From the NCBI GenBank assembly GCA_026120035.1, contig JALRME010000004.1:1426001-1490000 (forward strand): DNA of 64,000 nucleotides, read 5' to 3'. The stretch is from Coleophoma eucalyptorum. Taxonomy: Eukaryota; Ascomycota; Leotiomycetes; Helotiales; Dermateaceae. The position numbers and the translations under genes were made by a program. Under the pieces are notes generated by a model. That model made no database searches and was not told where the DNA came from. It saw only the letters and a program-made list of their open reading frames with translations. Shown here in pieces: positions 51,423-63,322 of this stretch (its first letter is position 1; each line of letters begins with the position of its first letter).

Positions 51423-53579
51423 ATGGCCGCTGTTGCTCTGCCACGGCCGGTGCCCGCCTCTCGAACGCGTTCCTCCTCACCCCACCCCCTCTCACACGCT
51501 CTGGGTCTGGACAGCATCAACACGGCTTCAGCATGTCCCATGCCCATCCCGAACAAGCATATTCCAGTATGCCCTCCCGGTCCTGCACCAGCCGAGAAGC
51601 CCGATACACCTCCTCAATCGCCCCCCTCTAAGGAGCTGTCACTGCAGCCTAGATCCCTTCTTTACCCTCCGGACAACTACAAATATGTCAAGCTGGGGGC
51701 TGCAAAGGTCTATGAGATGGATGCTGGAGGACTGGCCGCTGCAATGGATCATCTGGCCAAACAGCCGATCCCCGACCCATCCCAGGTCTTTCCTTGGTAT
51801 CACGGCCTACATCCTCAGAATCAAATCCAACAGGCCTTCTTCATTGCGAGGAGACGAACGCTACGAAAGACCCCAAAGTGTTTGCGAGGCATCACGATTG
51901 TCAAAGCGGGAGGCGATCTGAGCTGCTCGCGTCTGAAAGGTGCCATTGCCCCTGACGAGTTTCTGCAGTTCGGGGTCACCGCCGAGTTCAAAGATATTGA
52001 TCCGAAGGAGGGCTTTTCCGTTCGCAATTTCCAGATCCAGGCTGCCAAATCTGCCATCGTCTCAGATATCGTAGTGTATGGGGAGGTCCGAGCTGAAGTA
52101 GAGAAGCTTGCAAAGGACATTACGATGGCCCAGCGAGCTTGGCGAGAGAAACACGACACTCAAGATGTTGATCTCCCGCAGTATAACACTTTCATCTGCA
52201 CGAGTCCGTTTGATGAATTTGCCAAAAGCCATCCCGAGCTGGTGTCAAGCGATTGCACTGGCCACCTGACTGGCAAAGTGATGGACTTCTTCCATCAAGA
52301 AAGGATAGAAATGTGCACTATGACCAAAGCCTCGGAGATTTCTCACAATGTCTGGTTAGGGCCTACGCCTGATCCAATGGTTGATCCAACATTACTTTCT
52401 GGTAACAGCCCATACGATATCCTAATCGAATGCAGCGACATGGGTAGACTTAATGCCTCTGTACTCCAAGCTGTAGCCGAATCCGGAGACAAGACTGACC
52501 AGCCAGTATATCTGGATTTCCCTTCATCAGGTAGCATCATGCCACCCACATGGTCCCACACCGAGGCCGATGCCATTCTTGAGACTTGCAGATGGATATA
52601 CAACCTGTCACATGGTATTCTGCCAACCGATACTCCCTGTCGGGAGAACGATGGCGAAGGTGATTCTCCAATGCCGTTAGCTGATTCACCACCCATAAGC
52701 ATATCAGAAAGAAAAATCCTTATCCATTGCACTGATGGCTATACTGAGTCTACCATGCTTGCTCTTGCGTACTACACTTTTGCTACTGGCCTACCAGTAC
52801 CCACTGCATGGCTTGACTTACACATGTCCAAACGACGGAACTTTTTTGCTTATCCGTCCGATGTTGCTCTACTTACGTCGATCGCCCCAAGATTACTTTC
52901 CGAATCACCCGTACATCAAGAAAAGACCCTCTCAGAGATCACAGATCTTGCCAAGGAGGAGCCAGAGTGGATCAAGAACATGGATGGTAGTCTTCCCAGC
53001 AGGGTCACTGATTACATGTATTTGGGCAATCTAGGGCATGCCAATAACCCTGATCTACTACGCCAGATGGGTATTAGGCAGATACTGAGTGTAGGAGAGA
53101 CTGCCGTTTGGCAAGATGGTGAGATGGAGAAGTGGGGGGAGGATAATGTGCTAGCAGTCCAGAGAGTGCAAGATAACGGGGTCGACCCATTGACCGACGA
53201 ATTCGAACGTTGTTTAGAGTTCATTGGTCAGTACCTTTAAAACCAAGTGGAGAATCCATACTAATTCCATTCAGATCGCGGTAAAGCCAATGGCACTGCT
53301 ACACTCGTTCACTGCAGAGTAGGCGTTTCTCGCAGTGCAACAATATGCATAGCCGAAGTAATGCGAACCATGGGCCTCTCCTTCCCTCGAGCCTACTGTT
53401 TTGTACGAGCTAGACGATTGAATGTTATCATACAACCACATCTACGATTTACTTACGAGCTTTTAAAATGGGAAGAGAAGCTCAAAGCTGAGCGAGGACA
53501 TGGCGGGTTCAAGCGGGAGCTTGAGTGGCAGGATATTGCCAGAGAGATTGCTGCCATGAACAAACCTTATGCCAGATGA
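51423..53579 (+). CDS. PPS1: Pps1-type dual-specificity protein phosphatase
   Basis: Two exons, 51423-53226 and 53275-53579, encode 702 aa. The true start is the ATG at 51423 (ACGATGGCC context); the frame is open upstream without an ATG. The C-terminal DSP domain has the active-site loop HCRVGVSRS with C615 and R621, brought together by the intron (donor GTCAGT, weak). An earlier phosphatase-like domain carries HCTDGYTES (C436), which keeps the cysteine but lacks the essential arginine of C-x5-R, so it is probably non-catalytic. The N-terminal third is Pro/Ser-rich followed by a domain conserved in fungal Pps1. In yeast Pps1 acts on the cell cycle and S phase; the substrate here is unknown. 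Confidence 0.88.
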
Positions 53580-54311
53580 TTTACCATATTGCGGGGATGC
53601 ACCGGTTTGATGATTTTACGACTATTTGACATTTCTACGATATCCATTGGTTCTGACCGAGTTCTGTTCTCGGAAGCTTAAGGGCGGCTTGACCCTGGAA
53701 AGTTTTACATTCTTTTTGATAGCGATTAACGATCTTGGTTGTTTTGTGCTAGGGGGCAAATTTTTCAGATTCCAGTTCTTGTTTTGCTTTGGGAAGGGAC
53801 TTGGGGTGATCTTTTACGTTTTAACTTATGGCTCAGGAAGTCATATGAATTGAAGAAAGGGATTTCCCCCAAGGGCAAATAGGGAAGAATACTTGTTGGG
53901 TCAAGCTTAGTAGGATCGTTTACGGGAACTGAATGCAATGGAAGGGAACCAAGAGGAAATGAAGGGGAAAATATGAATAGTTCTGCTTCTTCTGCGTAAG
54001 GACATGTGTTTTCGTTTTTCTGTACAGAGCTCAAGAGGGGTTGGAATTGGTGGTCATTGAACAGAGGTCGTCCGACGGCCCTCTTCTTCTGCATCGTCTA
54101 TCAATCCTTCTTGCCTAACTAGGGTTTGGATTTGAAGGAACAAGTTCAGGATACGTTTTAGGGATCTTCACTAAGGAAATTTTACTGCTGGGTTTTCTCG
54201 ATATAATGCTGCTTAGCTAGTTTAATTAGTTTAGTTTCACCTCTGAATGGATTGAGGTGGCTTACTACTGCTGACTTTCCTTTTTCATTGACTTTGAATG
54301 TTGGTTTTTTA

Positions 54312-54340
54312 GGAGGCGGGGGGAGGGTGGAGGGGGTTGG
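54312..54340 (+). repeat. G-rich quadruplex-capable tract 1
   Basis: Five G runs of 2-6 bases spaced by single C, A, T or GA bases (G6-A-G3-T-G2-A-G5). This pattern fits a G-quadruplex, downstream of PPS1 on the same strand. Confidence 0.6.
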
Positions 54341-54452
54341 ATTTGATCTTTCCGGTCATTTTTCTACCACGGAATGAGCAAAACATGAAGCAGTGGAAAG
54401 AGAGAAAAAAAAAGGAGTTTCCTATAGCATATTCGGGGAGGAGCCCCAAGGA

Positions 54453-54477
54453 GGGGGGGGGCGCGGGGAGGGTGGGG
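54453..54477 (+). repeat. G-rich quadruplex-capable tract 2
   Basis: G9-CGC-G4-A-G3-T-G4 in 25 bases, four clear G runs with loops of one to three bases. It is the second such tract in this intergenic region. Confidence 0.65.
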
Positions 54478-54710
54478 AAGATGTAAAGAGAGCTAATAGC
54501 TCTACATCTTCCGGTTCGGCGTTCCCTTGGCTTCGAACATTTGTATTTTCGTTAGGAATTTGTTTTAATTGGTACATGCAGTGATGATACGTAGGCAAAA
54601 AAAAAAAAAAGAAAAGAAAAGTTTCCTCAGCATGTCATGTCATGTACGATTGATTCACTACTGCTGCTATTGTTGTTCCTGCTGTTGTTCCTGCATCTAT
54701 CTCTTTTTTT

Positions 54711-54722
54711 GGGGGGGGGGGG
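54711..54722 (+). repeat. T7-G12-TT-GT8 homopolymer block
   Basis: Seven T, then twelve G (54711-54722), then TTGTTTTTTTTG. Non-coding low-complexity DNA. Confidence 0.7.
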
Positions 54723-55116
54723 TTGTTTTTTTTGTTTTTGGTCTACTGCGGGTTGCACGCAAGGGGGTGAAAGGTTGATGTGAGTTGGTGACGGTTGGTC
54801 GCTAGCTGTGGTGTTTTTTTTTTTTGGCGACGGAAGTAGCTATGAGTCTACTACTACTTCTTCCCCTAACCCCTCTTTTGGTGTTTCCGGGGAGACTTGA
54901 GGACTGAGGAGTGAGTTCAGTGATTAGAGCACCTTGGATGGAAAGAAAGTTCTTAGCACAATCACAAAACACGAAATATATGCATACTTAAATCATCTCG
55001 AGGCTTGTTATATCTCTCATCTCTTAGCGGAAAGAGAATTATGAAAAACCCATCAACGCCTGTATTTTTATGCCAGCCCAATGCCCAAATCAGTCTAAGA
55101 GCCAACGCAAATGCTA

Positions 55117-56822
55117 TTATTTAATGCCCATTTTTGTTCTCAACCTCCCGAGCGCCCTACCAACTGCTGTCCGCTCAACTACATGCTCGCTGGGTACCCT
55201 GCCGGCCTCTCGATCCTCTCGATCCTGTCGCACACGTTCCAAACCAGCTTTCGTGAAGCCGCCTGGTAACAGGGTCCAGAAAAACAGGATCAATGCTAGC
55301 AATGCCAGTGCAATTGGTTGGAGAACTTGTACACCCTTTGCTGAGGCAATGGCGCCTACCGCAAAAGGAAAAAGTGCTGCGCCTTGGGGAAAAAATGTTA
55401 GTGAATTACCCAAGAGGGGAGTTCGAGAGATAGACATACCACCACCGCCAAAAGCAGCAGAGAACCCAATTGCACTGACGTGCAATCTTGTCGGGAGGAG
55501 TTTTGTAGCCACGACGATCGCAGCTGGGAAGAGGGGGCCCAGGAAAAAGCCTAGGAAAGCGGCGAAAATGGCTGAGGAGAGGAAGCTGGGGATCAACCAG
55601 AAGCACAGCTCCAGTATGATAGAGAGGACGATGTAGCTCGCTATAGCAATCTTCTCACCGATGCGCCCGGTTACAAATCCGAGGACTACCCGTCCGACTG
55701 TGAGGCCAAGCCAGAAGAACGTCACAACCAGTCCAGACACGAACGCACCTCCGTGTCGCACGCGAAGCATGAATGTCACCAGCCAGCCTCCAAAGGATAC
55801 CTCGACACCGACGTAGCAGAAGAGGAAGAGCGCGCAAATCCATGTAATCGGGTTCTTGAGAGATGCTTTTGTGCGAGAATCCTCTTGAACTCCATCGTCA
55901 TTATGTACTACTGGGTGCGCGGCTCTGTGTACCGCTCCGGTGGCACCGTAGAATGCTGTGTTGGCTAAAATGACTTCAACAGAGCCTACAGCCACCTATG
56001 TCGGCTGTCAGAATAAAGTAGGTGTCAGGAGATTCGAATATCACATACCATCATGTAGTAGAAGTAGTACCATGGATACACCCCTTTCGTAACCATAGCC
56101 GTAGCGATCAGAGGACCGATCGTGGCTCCAAGTCCATAAGCACCATGCAAAAAGCCCAACAACTCATTGGCATTAGCCATGTTACCAATCCAAGCATTCC
56201 ATGCTCCGTCCTCGAGACCTGTCCCAAAACCAATGAAGATCCAGATCACGGGGATTACAGGGAACGGTGGGTGAGTACATGTCACTATGAATGCTATTAA
56301 TTTGCAAATTGGTGCAATGATGGCAACGCCGCGTTGGCCCCAGCGCATGTGAAGGCTGTTGTTTAGAATTGCCGAGATAGTGTATCCCACAAATGGGGCG
56401 AGATATGGCAAGGAGACCACCGTGTAGCTGACATTATAATATTTTTCAAGCTAGAAGAAAATGTCAACTGTATACTTGGGACAAAAATTTCTCCGATTTG
56501 GCTTACATATGGTATCAAGGCCTAGTAGAAGAAATATATTAATAAAGTCATGTGTTGTCGAAATAGAACAAGTGCTTACACCATAAGAAGCATCGCTCAT
56601 CCCCATAGCAATGAACATGTACAAGGTCACGAAATAGCGAAAGATATTGGTCTTGGATTCGTTCCATCTCTCCAGTTCTAGAGGTGCACTCTCAATCTCT
56701 GGTCCTGAACTCTTGTCCTTCGGCTCGGTACGTGGCGACGACTCCGATGCCGATACGTCGATTGCTTTCTCCGGATCCAGACTGTCCACTGGGCGCACAT
56801 AGTCGGACAATGCTGATGTCAT
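55117..56822 (-). CDS. Major facilitator superfamily transporter
   Basis: Five exons, 56822-56580, 56521-56507, 56450-56049, 55995-55440 and 55382-55117, encode 493 aa. Exon 2 is a 15-nt microexon coding for ALIPY, which rebuilds the conserved DASYGALIPYLEKYYNV after helix 1. The protein has about 12 membrane helices with a hydrophilic N-terminus of about 57 residues (Pro/Ser/Glu-rich) and a charged central loop (about 225-245). FGTGLEDGAWNAWIGNM and GPLFPAAIVVATKLLP place it with fungal fucose-permease/Bsc6-like MFS proteins. Its substrate cannot be read from sequence. Intron 4 (55383-55439, 57 nt) has GTATGT, ACTAACA and CCAAG signals and is in frame, so naive translation would insert 19 residues in a helix. 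Confidence 0.9.
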
Positions 56823-57908
56823 GATGATAAAGAGGCCGGCACCTGGAAACTGCGAATTGTGCCGAACTTAGACATCTGTATAGCAGTCTCGTTGGGTGTT
56901 AGAAGAGGGTCGAGAGGGAGCAGCAGCAAAATAAGTATGAATGGAGGTCGTGCTTCGACTACAAAACTGCCAACCTAAGAGCGAACGGGTTTAAGTGGAG
57001 TCGGCGATTTATTCAGCGTGGAGAATTTCACCGCATCGAGGACAGGCAATGTAGCATGATGCTATTGGGTGGACTTCCTAACTCGTATGAGAGTGACGCG
57101 CAAAGGCCAACTCCAACCCCAACCTTAAGCACGGCTATACAGGCCTTCCCCGCGGCGGTGATGGTGGCAGGCAGTGGTATGTGGTGCTGTGCTGGTGCTG
57201 GTGCTGCACCAGACAAAGTCCGTCCGTGTAAGCGCATTGCTCAGTAAGTGTCTTCAGACGCATCTCCGTCCTTATCTCGTCCGTTGTTGGTTTGCTGGCG
57301 AATTGGTTGGCCGACTTTCCCAGTTCAGCCTGGCATGGCACGGCTGGCTAAGGTAGGAAAAGCTGAACCGATGTTTAGCCTTTGCGGTACATCTTTCCGA
57401 CACTCCGCGGTCTCTTAACCTGTTAAGAGTTGGACGAAACGTTGCTGCTGCTGGCCGATGGATGTCAACGTCTTGGCTGACCTGTCAGTAAATGCGGTTT
57501 CGCTTATCTCAACCGAACAGACATTGTAATCCTACTTCTTCGAATTCTTCGATGGTATTTCATGTAAGCGATGGATGAATGCCAGGAAGTCTGCTACAAC
57601 GGAAGCAAGGGAATATATGCCGAAAAATCTCACCCATCACCCATCACCCATCACAGCTCAGAGATCGGAATGGTTGCTGACAACAACTCGTGATCAATGA
57701 CACATACGACTTCGTGGGAGGACACCAATCATTTCGATTGGTGCTAAGTACAATCACTGAAAATGAATCACCCAGAATGATCCAGTGGCTGAGATGAGGG
57801 TACTCACAGTCGTTCCACCAGCGACACTTTTAGGATTGTAAGAATGACTTGAGAGTCGTCTAGTAATTGGTAAAATAGACTCAAGTAGTTGTGCAATATA
57901 GATTGCAC
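56823..57908 (-). other. Intergenic region between tandem minus-strand genes
   Basis: It holds the 3' UTR of TYW4 and the promoter of the transporter gene. A short CCCATCA repeat (three copies) lies at about 57632-57652. Frames at 57028-57356 overlap on both strands and show no domain. Confidence 0.6.
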
Positions 57909-60900
57909 TCAGCTACTTCTTTGTTGGAACTCATCTGCGAGTCTTTGCAAGTAGAACTCTCGGATATCAGGTGAGCAGCCGTCGAAAGACTTGATGATCT
58001 TAGTGATATCTTGTCTACCCTTCTCATACACTTGCAGGTCTCGATTCCCATAGACATCCTTCCCAGCAGCATACCCCGATTGCAGATTTCGGAAGAAAAC
58101 GTTAACAGCTATGCTGACCCCAGAGGCCGGACTAGTGGTATGAAGCCAAAGCGGTGGAAGGAATAATACGTCGCCAGGATTTAGCAAAGCCTCATGTGGA
58201 TGGGTATGGGCAGTATTTGGTCCTCCGAGTTTGTCGAACACGTTGACGCTTGAACTAGACGCGCCCGGCTCGAAATCAAAATATTTCACGTCGCTAGGTG
58301 GGAATAAGAGAAGCCGCTTAGATCCCTTGACTTGGCAAAGAACATTGGCCATCACCTAGATAATTAGCAATATATCAGGGCCATGTAATGCAAACTTACA
58401 TCGTAGTGGAGCCACATAATCACAGGACCTGACAGGCGAAGAGGAGAGCTATGTGAATTCTTGGCCACAGTTTCTAGTTCAGGAGGCAACCTAAAGTCTT
58501 CGGCTAATGATGGGAAGTCATTCTCAATGTTAGCGGGTAGTTCAGAAGGCTTCTCGCTCGATAAAGAGCGCAAGTAGAGCTTCTCTCCTCTTTCAATCTC
58601 ATCAATGAATTCGCCGAAGCTTTTTGATACATAAGCGAAGTTCTTGGTTTTGAAGTCCATATGCTCTGTTGAAGCTTGATGAACGATAACCTGCTGGTAT
58701 AAGTAACCATCTAATGAGTTACAGAAGGAAACGTACCTTGCGATCAGGTCCAACTTGGTCTTTGAGGTAGTTACAAGTCCACTTTTCCTTGCATGGCCCA
58801 ATATCCAAACCTTCAAAAACGACTGGTTTACCAGCACTAAGAACTGCCTGAAAGTCTTCCGCAGACTTCAAGTTCCTGCGAGGTATGCTCACAATATTGT
58901 GTGGTTGAGCAGGAGCTGAAAGTATTTGAGCCTGCTTGGAGGGGTTGGCCGCATCAACGGTGTGCGAGTATTGCCATGCCAATTTCCTAGAATTGACCTT
59001 TTCTATTGACGTCTTCTGGATTTCGTCAGGGAATGATAGGGTATAGCAGCCTTTATTCCAGAAAGTGCCAAAAGAGAAGCAAACTGCTGAGCCACCCATT
59101 ACTAGGATACCCTTATTGCATGATATTGCGGAAACGCCAACAAGCAGGGGCTTTGGATTGTCTTCGTTGAACGAGGCTTTGACGAAAGAGCAGGCTAAGT
59201 CTTGATCAAGCCTGCATATTTGGTGATCCTCTGCAAGCAGGTCATTCTTGATTATGCCTCCTACAATATATGTCTGGTTATTGTGTGGTACTACACTAGC
59301 ACCAAAGCGAGACAATGAAATGAACCATTTATGAGATGGCATTTCTGTTCCATTTTGCAAGTCGAAAGAAATATTGTAACTCTGCAATTGTGATTAGCTC
59401 TCCAATGCATAAGGTACTTAGATGGTCACATCTTACGCTGTTTAAAGTCTTCTCCACTTTCCATGTCCATACATGCTCCTGGACCAGGCCATCTGCCCCA
59501 ATACCTCCAGCAAGACAGCCATTGGCCTCCATTCGATCGAAGTTTTGGAGGCAGATAAGAGTTTTTCCGTAGGTAGTAGCAGGAATGGTAGGCGATATTA
59601 CAGTACAAGCTACCCAGCCCGAGGCTCTGCTCCATACAAGATAATCTGCCAAAGTATTGATGGAGTCGCTACGGCCCCCAGCTACAAGTACTAGGCCAGG
59701 CCCAATACAAACCGCAGAATGGCGATATCGAGGCTGAGGCAGATCTTCAATGCGCTCCCAGACGTCCAAGTATTTGTGGTATAACCAACAATCTGACAAG
59801 GCATTGTCCGGAGACGTTCTTCCACCAGTTAGTAGAGCTCCCGTGTCGCCCAATTCTGTAAGTGTATGACACATCCGACTTGATGGTATCTTTGGATGGC
59901 CAACAGAACTATCTGATATCTTCTGGTCACAAGTCGTATAAACATCGTAGCCACTGACCCTCGTGTTGAGGCCCATTCCGGCAAAGTTGCCAATGCAAGT
60001 TTGTTTTTCGATCGAGCTCTTGCATTCGAAAGGCGTAGCAAATCTTCGATAGCCTTGGGCCTTTGGGTATCCATTGAATGTAACATCAATCTCCAGAGGT
60101 GAGTCGGTAGAACTTAAGGACTCCTGCCTTATCTCATGCTCAATTCCAGGTGTAGGATCTGAGCCTTCCAGGTTTTCGGTCTTAGCAACCAATACAAAAT
60201 AGTGAGTACCAAACAATGCAAACTCTTCCCACTCGTCGAAAGGCTCAATTTTATCCAGGCTTTGGCGCTCAGAAGAATCCATAAATCCTGGAGCACCCCA
60301 CAAATCCCAGAGATTTCGTGCCGATGCCTTTGACCAACCTAAGTCTCTGAAACGTTGTTCTTGATGAGCCACTGTAGGATACTTCTCAACAGACCCCAAA
60401 GGCGTCGTCAACTTATTAAAGTGACCCATCATCGTCTGAGCAAAGGGATGGTCTATTCCGTTAGGCAGGAGCTGCTCTAGCAGACAGAACTGGGCTAGTT
60501 CCGGTCAGCACACAGTGGTCTCAATTGCTGAACAAGGGTTGATGCTACCTTGTGCAAATGCACTTGTCCATTTTATCAAAGCATCCACAGCGTCGGATGG
60601 CATGTAAGTGATGGCAACTTCACTGACAAACAGTAGCTGGCAATTCTCCGTGTCAATAACGCTACTCAATGCTTGACTCAGTCGTGGGAGATCTCTCAAA
60701 TCACAGCCCAGCTGTAGGTATTTATCACTGCGAAGTAACACATCCCCATCGTTTCCAGCTTCTAAATTAGAAAACATGCAGTTAAGTTCAAGTGTCTTCA
60801 TCACGACATCTCGCTTCTTCAGCATTAAATCCTTGTAGTCGATGTCGATAAACTTCACATCTTGACAGACTTCGGGATACCTGGAGATTGTTTGCCATGG

Positions 60901-61426
60901 AAGAGGATCGCTAATGAAAGTGAGTGTTAGCAGAGTACTGAGATTGGGATTAGATTTGAAATTTGTATGAAGTCAGAGAGTGTTATTGGGATGGTTAATC
61001 ACTAAGCTTCAATAATTTGACGCAAACACGATTGGTGTACTCACTATCCACAACCAAGATTTATGACAACTTTTTGCTTTTCGGACTTCAATTTTAAAAA
61101 CTGGTGCACAACATGATCGATTGCTTTCATCCTAAGCCAATATCCTCGATTGATCAAAGGTGCTCGTCTTTGGGGCTTTTTGACAAAATATCGGAAGAAA
61201 TGAGGCTCGTCTGGAAAATAGATCCTTTCCACACTTCTTTTGGATACAATACTGGAATTATTTGTCTACCTCGTTAGCCACCTCAGCATGATCATTGACA
61301 GAAGACACAAACCCCCATAACTGAGTCATCATGTAACTGAGCCTTGGCTTTGGCCTTTGGTTTCTGATTCCCTTTGACCTTTGCTCTAGCCGGGAGGCTG
61401 ACCTCGCTCTGGTCTTGTGCTAACAT
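57909..61426 (-). CDS. PPM2: tRNA wybutosine-synthesizing protein 4 (methyltransferase-kelch-JmjC)
   Basis: Seven exons, 61426-61313, 61265-61045, 60910-60549, 60494-59437, 59381-58737, 58690-58400 and 58355-57909, encode 1045 aa. The N-terminal LCMT-type methyltransferase has NLGCGYDPL (from residue 107, split by intron 2) and DIDYKDLM. Kelch-like repeats cover about 370-750 (for example [15 protein letters not shown]). The C-terminal JmjC-type domain has H895-Y-D897 and a distal H969 ([10 protein letters not shown]), the expected metal ligands. TYW4/Ppm2 carries out the final methylation and methoxycarbonylation of wybutosine at position 37 of tRNA-Phe. Intron 1 has a GTTTGT donor. The start is the ATG ahead of a Lys/Ala-rich leader. 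All parts are intact. Confidence 0.93.
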
Positions 61427-61851
61427 GCTGAAAATTCAGCTTGATGCGTAGATTTGTTGGAAAGTATCTCAGCGTACAAACGTTGGAAGTCACGAGGATT
61501 TTTTTTGACGGAACTATTCATTATCAATGCCTCAGGCATAACATTTAAGGTTAATCGTTAGCGCTATCTAGTGTAGCATGCGGACGATGCGGACATAGCT
61601 TTCGCTGCCCCTCGTCACAACATCTCTCAAGGCAGAGCTTCCTCCACGCCCTGGTCAGCGCCGAAAAGGCTCACTGATACTTCCAGACGAAGCGATAATA
61701 CCTTTTACAGCTTCATACCACCGTAATCCCTACCCTGATTGACTTGTTGCAATTGTTGTCGTCAGAGGCCTTGGCTCCTCACTGGTGTGGCTGGCCACCG
61801 GAAACATCTACAGACTACAACGTGCAGCTCGCTCCTCACCAGTAATCGATC
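61427..61851. promoter_or_regulatory. Divergent promoter region, TYW4 / ATG18
   Basis: 425 bp lie between the start codons of the two genes. The sequence is of mixed composition without a clear TATA box. It must hold both promoters and both leaders. Confidence 0.55.
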
Positions 61852-63322
61852 ATGGCGAACATGAACTTTGTTACCTTCAACCAGGACTATAGCTGCCTGG
61901 CTGTTGGTATGTCGACCCTCAAATCTGTAGTGATCTTTGCTAATGTTTGCGAACTAGGCACCTCCAAGGGCTTTCGAATTTACCATACCGACGCTTTCGC
62001 CAAGATATTCAGCAGCGATGATGGGAATGTTGCAATAATTGAGATGCTGTTTTCAACATCACTTGTTGCACTCATACTTTCCCCGCGACATCTGGTTATA
62101 CAAAACACAAAGGTAGTGTTGGTCTAGCCTGCATGGCACACCTCTAGCTACAAGAAATCCTGCAATACTAATAATCGATTCTAGAGAGCTTCCATAATCT
62201 GCGAGCTTACATTCCCATCGGCAGTTCTTGCCGTGCGACTGAATCGAAAGCGACTTGCGGTAGTGTTGGAGGAAGAAATTTACCTTTACGACATCTCGAA
62301 CATGACTCTCCTCTACACGATTGCCACCTCACCTAATCCAAACGCAATCTGTGCACTATCCCCCTCCTCAGAGAACTGCTATATTGCGTATCCATTACCG
62401 AAACCACGGGAAGATGTGGGAGACAAACGCCCTTCGCATGCGCCGCCTCTTTCTACATATGTTGCACCTACGTCTGGGGAAGTTCTAATATTTGATACTA
62501 TTGCACTTAAGGCAGTCAACGTGGTCGAAGCACATCGTGCACCACTCTCATCTATTGCATTAAACAGTGATGGAACTCTGCTGGCCACAGCCTCTGAAAC
62601 AGGAACAATCATCCGGGTGTTCTCTGTTCCTCGCGGACTGAAATTGTATCAGTTCCGCAGAGGCACATACCCTTCCACTATCTACAGTATGTCTTTCAAC
62701 CTTAATTCCACACTTCTCTGTGTATCTTCCACCACAGACACAGTCCATATCTTCCGCCTAGGAGGGCCGCCAGCAGGCGCTGCCTTACCAGACTCTCCTA
62801 GGTCAATGGACCGATGGAATCGTGCGCGGAGCTACGATAGTGGCAATGAGTCCCCAACGCATGGAACATCACCAGGTAGCGATTACAACGAGGCTCCGTC
62901 TATGGCCAGAAAACCGAGTGGCACATTGGGTAGCATGATACGACGGTCTTCTCAGATGATGGGGAAGAGTGTTGCGGGAGTAGTTGGCGGTTACTTGCCA
63001 CAGGCTGTTACTGAAATGTGGGAACCCTTGAGAGATTTCGCTTTCATCAAACTTCCCAAGGCCGGCTTGGGAGTGAATGCATCAGGAGGCCCTCTACGCA
63101 GCGTCGTTGCAATGAGCAGCAGCAGCCCTCAGGTGATGGTAGTAACAAGTGACGGCGGTTTCTATATTTACAGCATCGACATGGAGAATGGAGGAGAAGG
63201 AGTCTTGGTAAAACAGTACTCGTAAGTGTTATTGCCCGTCGTGTTTTTCATCAAACTAACAATTTCTCAGGGTCTTGGAAGGAGACGACAAGCTTGACCA
63301 TTCGAATGCGGACTATAATTGA
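61852..63322 (+). CDS. ATG18: Autophagy PROPPIN protein Atg18
   Basis: Four exons, 61852-61906, 61958-62112, 62185-63221 and 63271-63322, encode 432 aa. The protein is a seven-bladed WD40-like propeller: the start [23 protein letters not shown], then [46 protein letters not shown]. The PI3P/PI(3,5)P2-binding motif F227-R228-R229-G230 follows. Residues about 260-325 form a Ser/Gly/Pro-rich loop in blade 6, used for membrane binding in the family. The last exon adds [16 protein letters not shown]. Atg18 works with Atg2 at the phagophore and also in vacuole membrane traffic. Intron 2 has a GTAGTG donor; all are GT-AG. The length is normal for moulds. Confidence 0.95.

Larger units (their letters stand above)
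53580..55116. other. Convergent intergenic region with G-rich tracts
   Basis: It lies between the PPS1 stop (plus) and the MFS transporter stop (minus), about 1.5 kb, longer than two 3' UTRs need. It has several poly-G, poly-A and poly-T runs from 54310 to 54830. No domain-bearing frame was seen. Confidence 0.55.
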
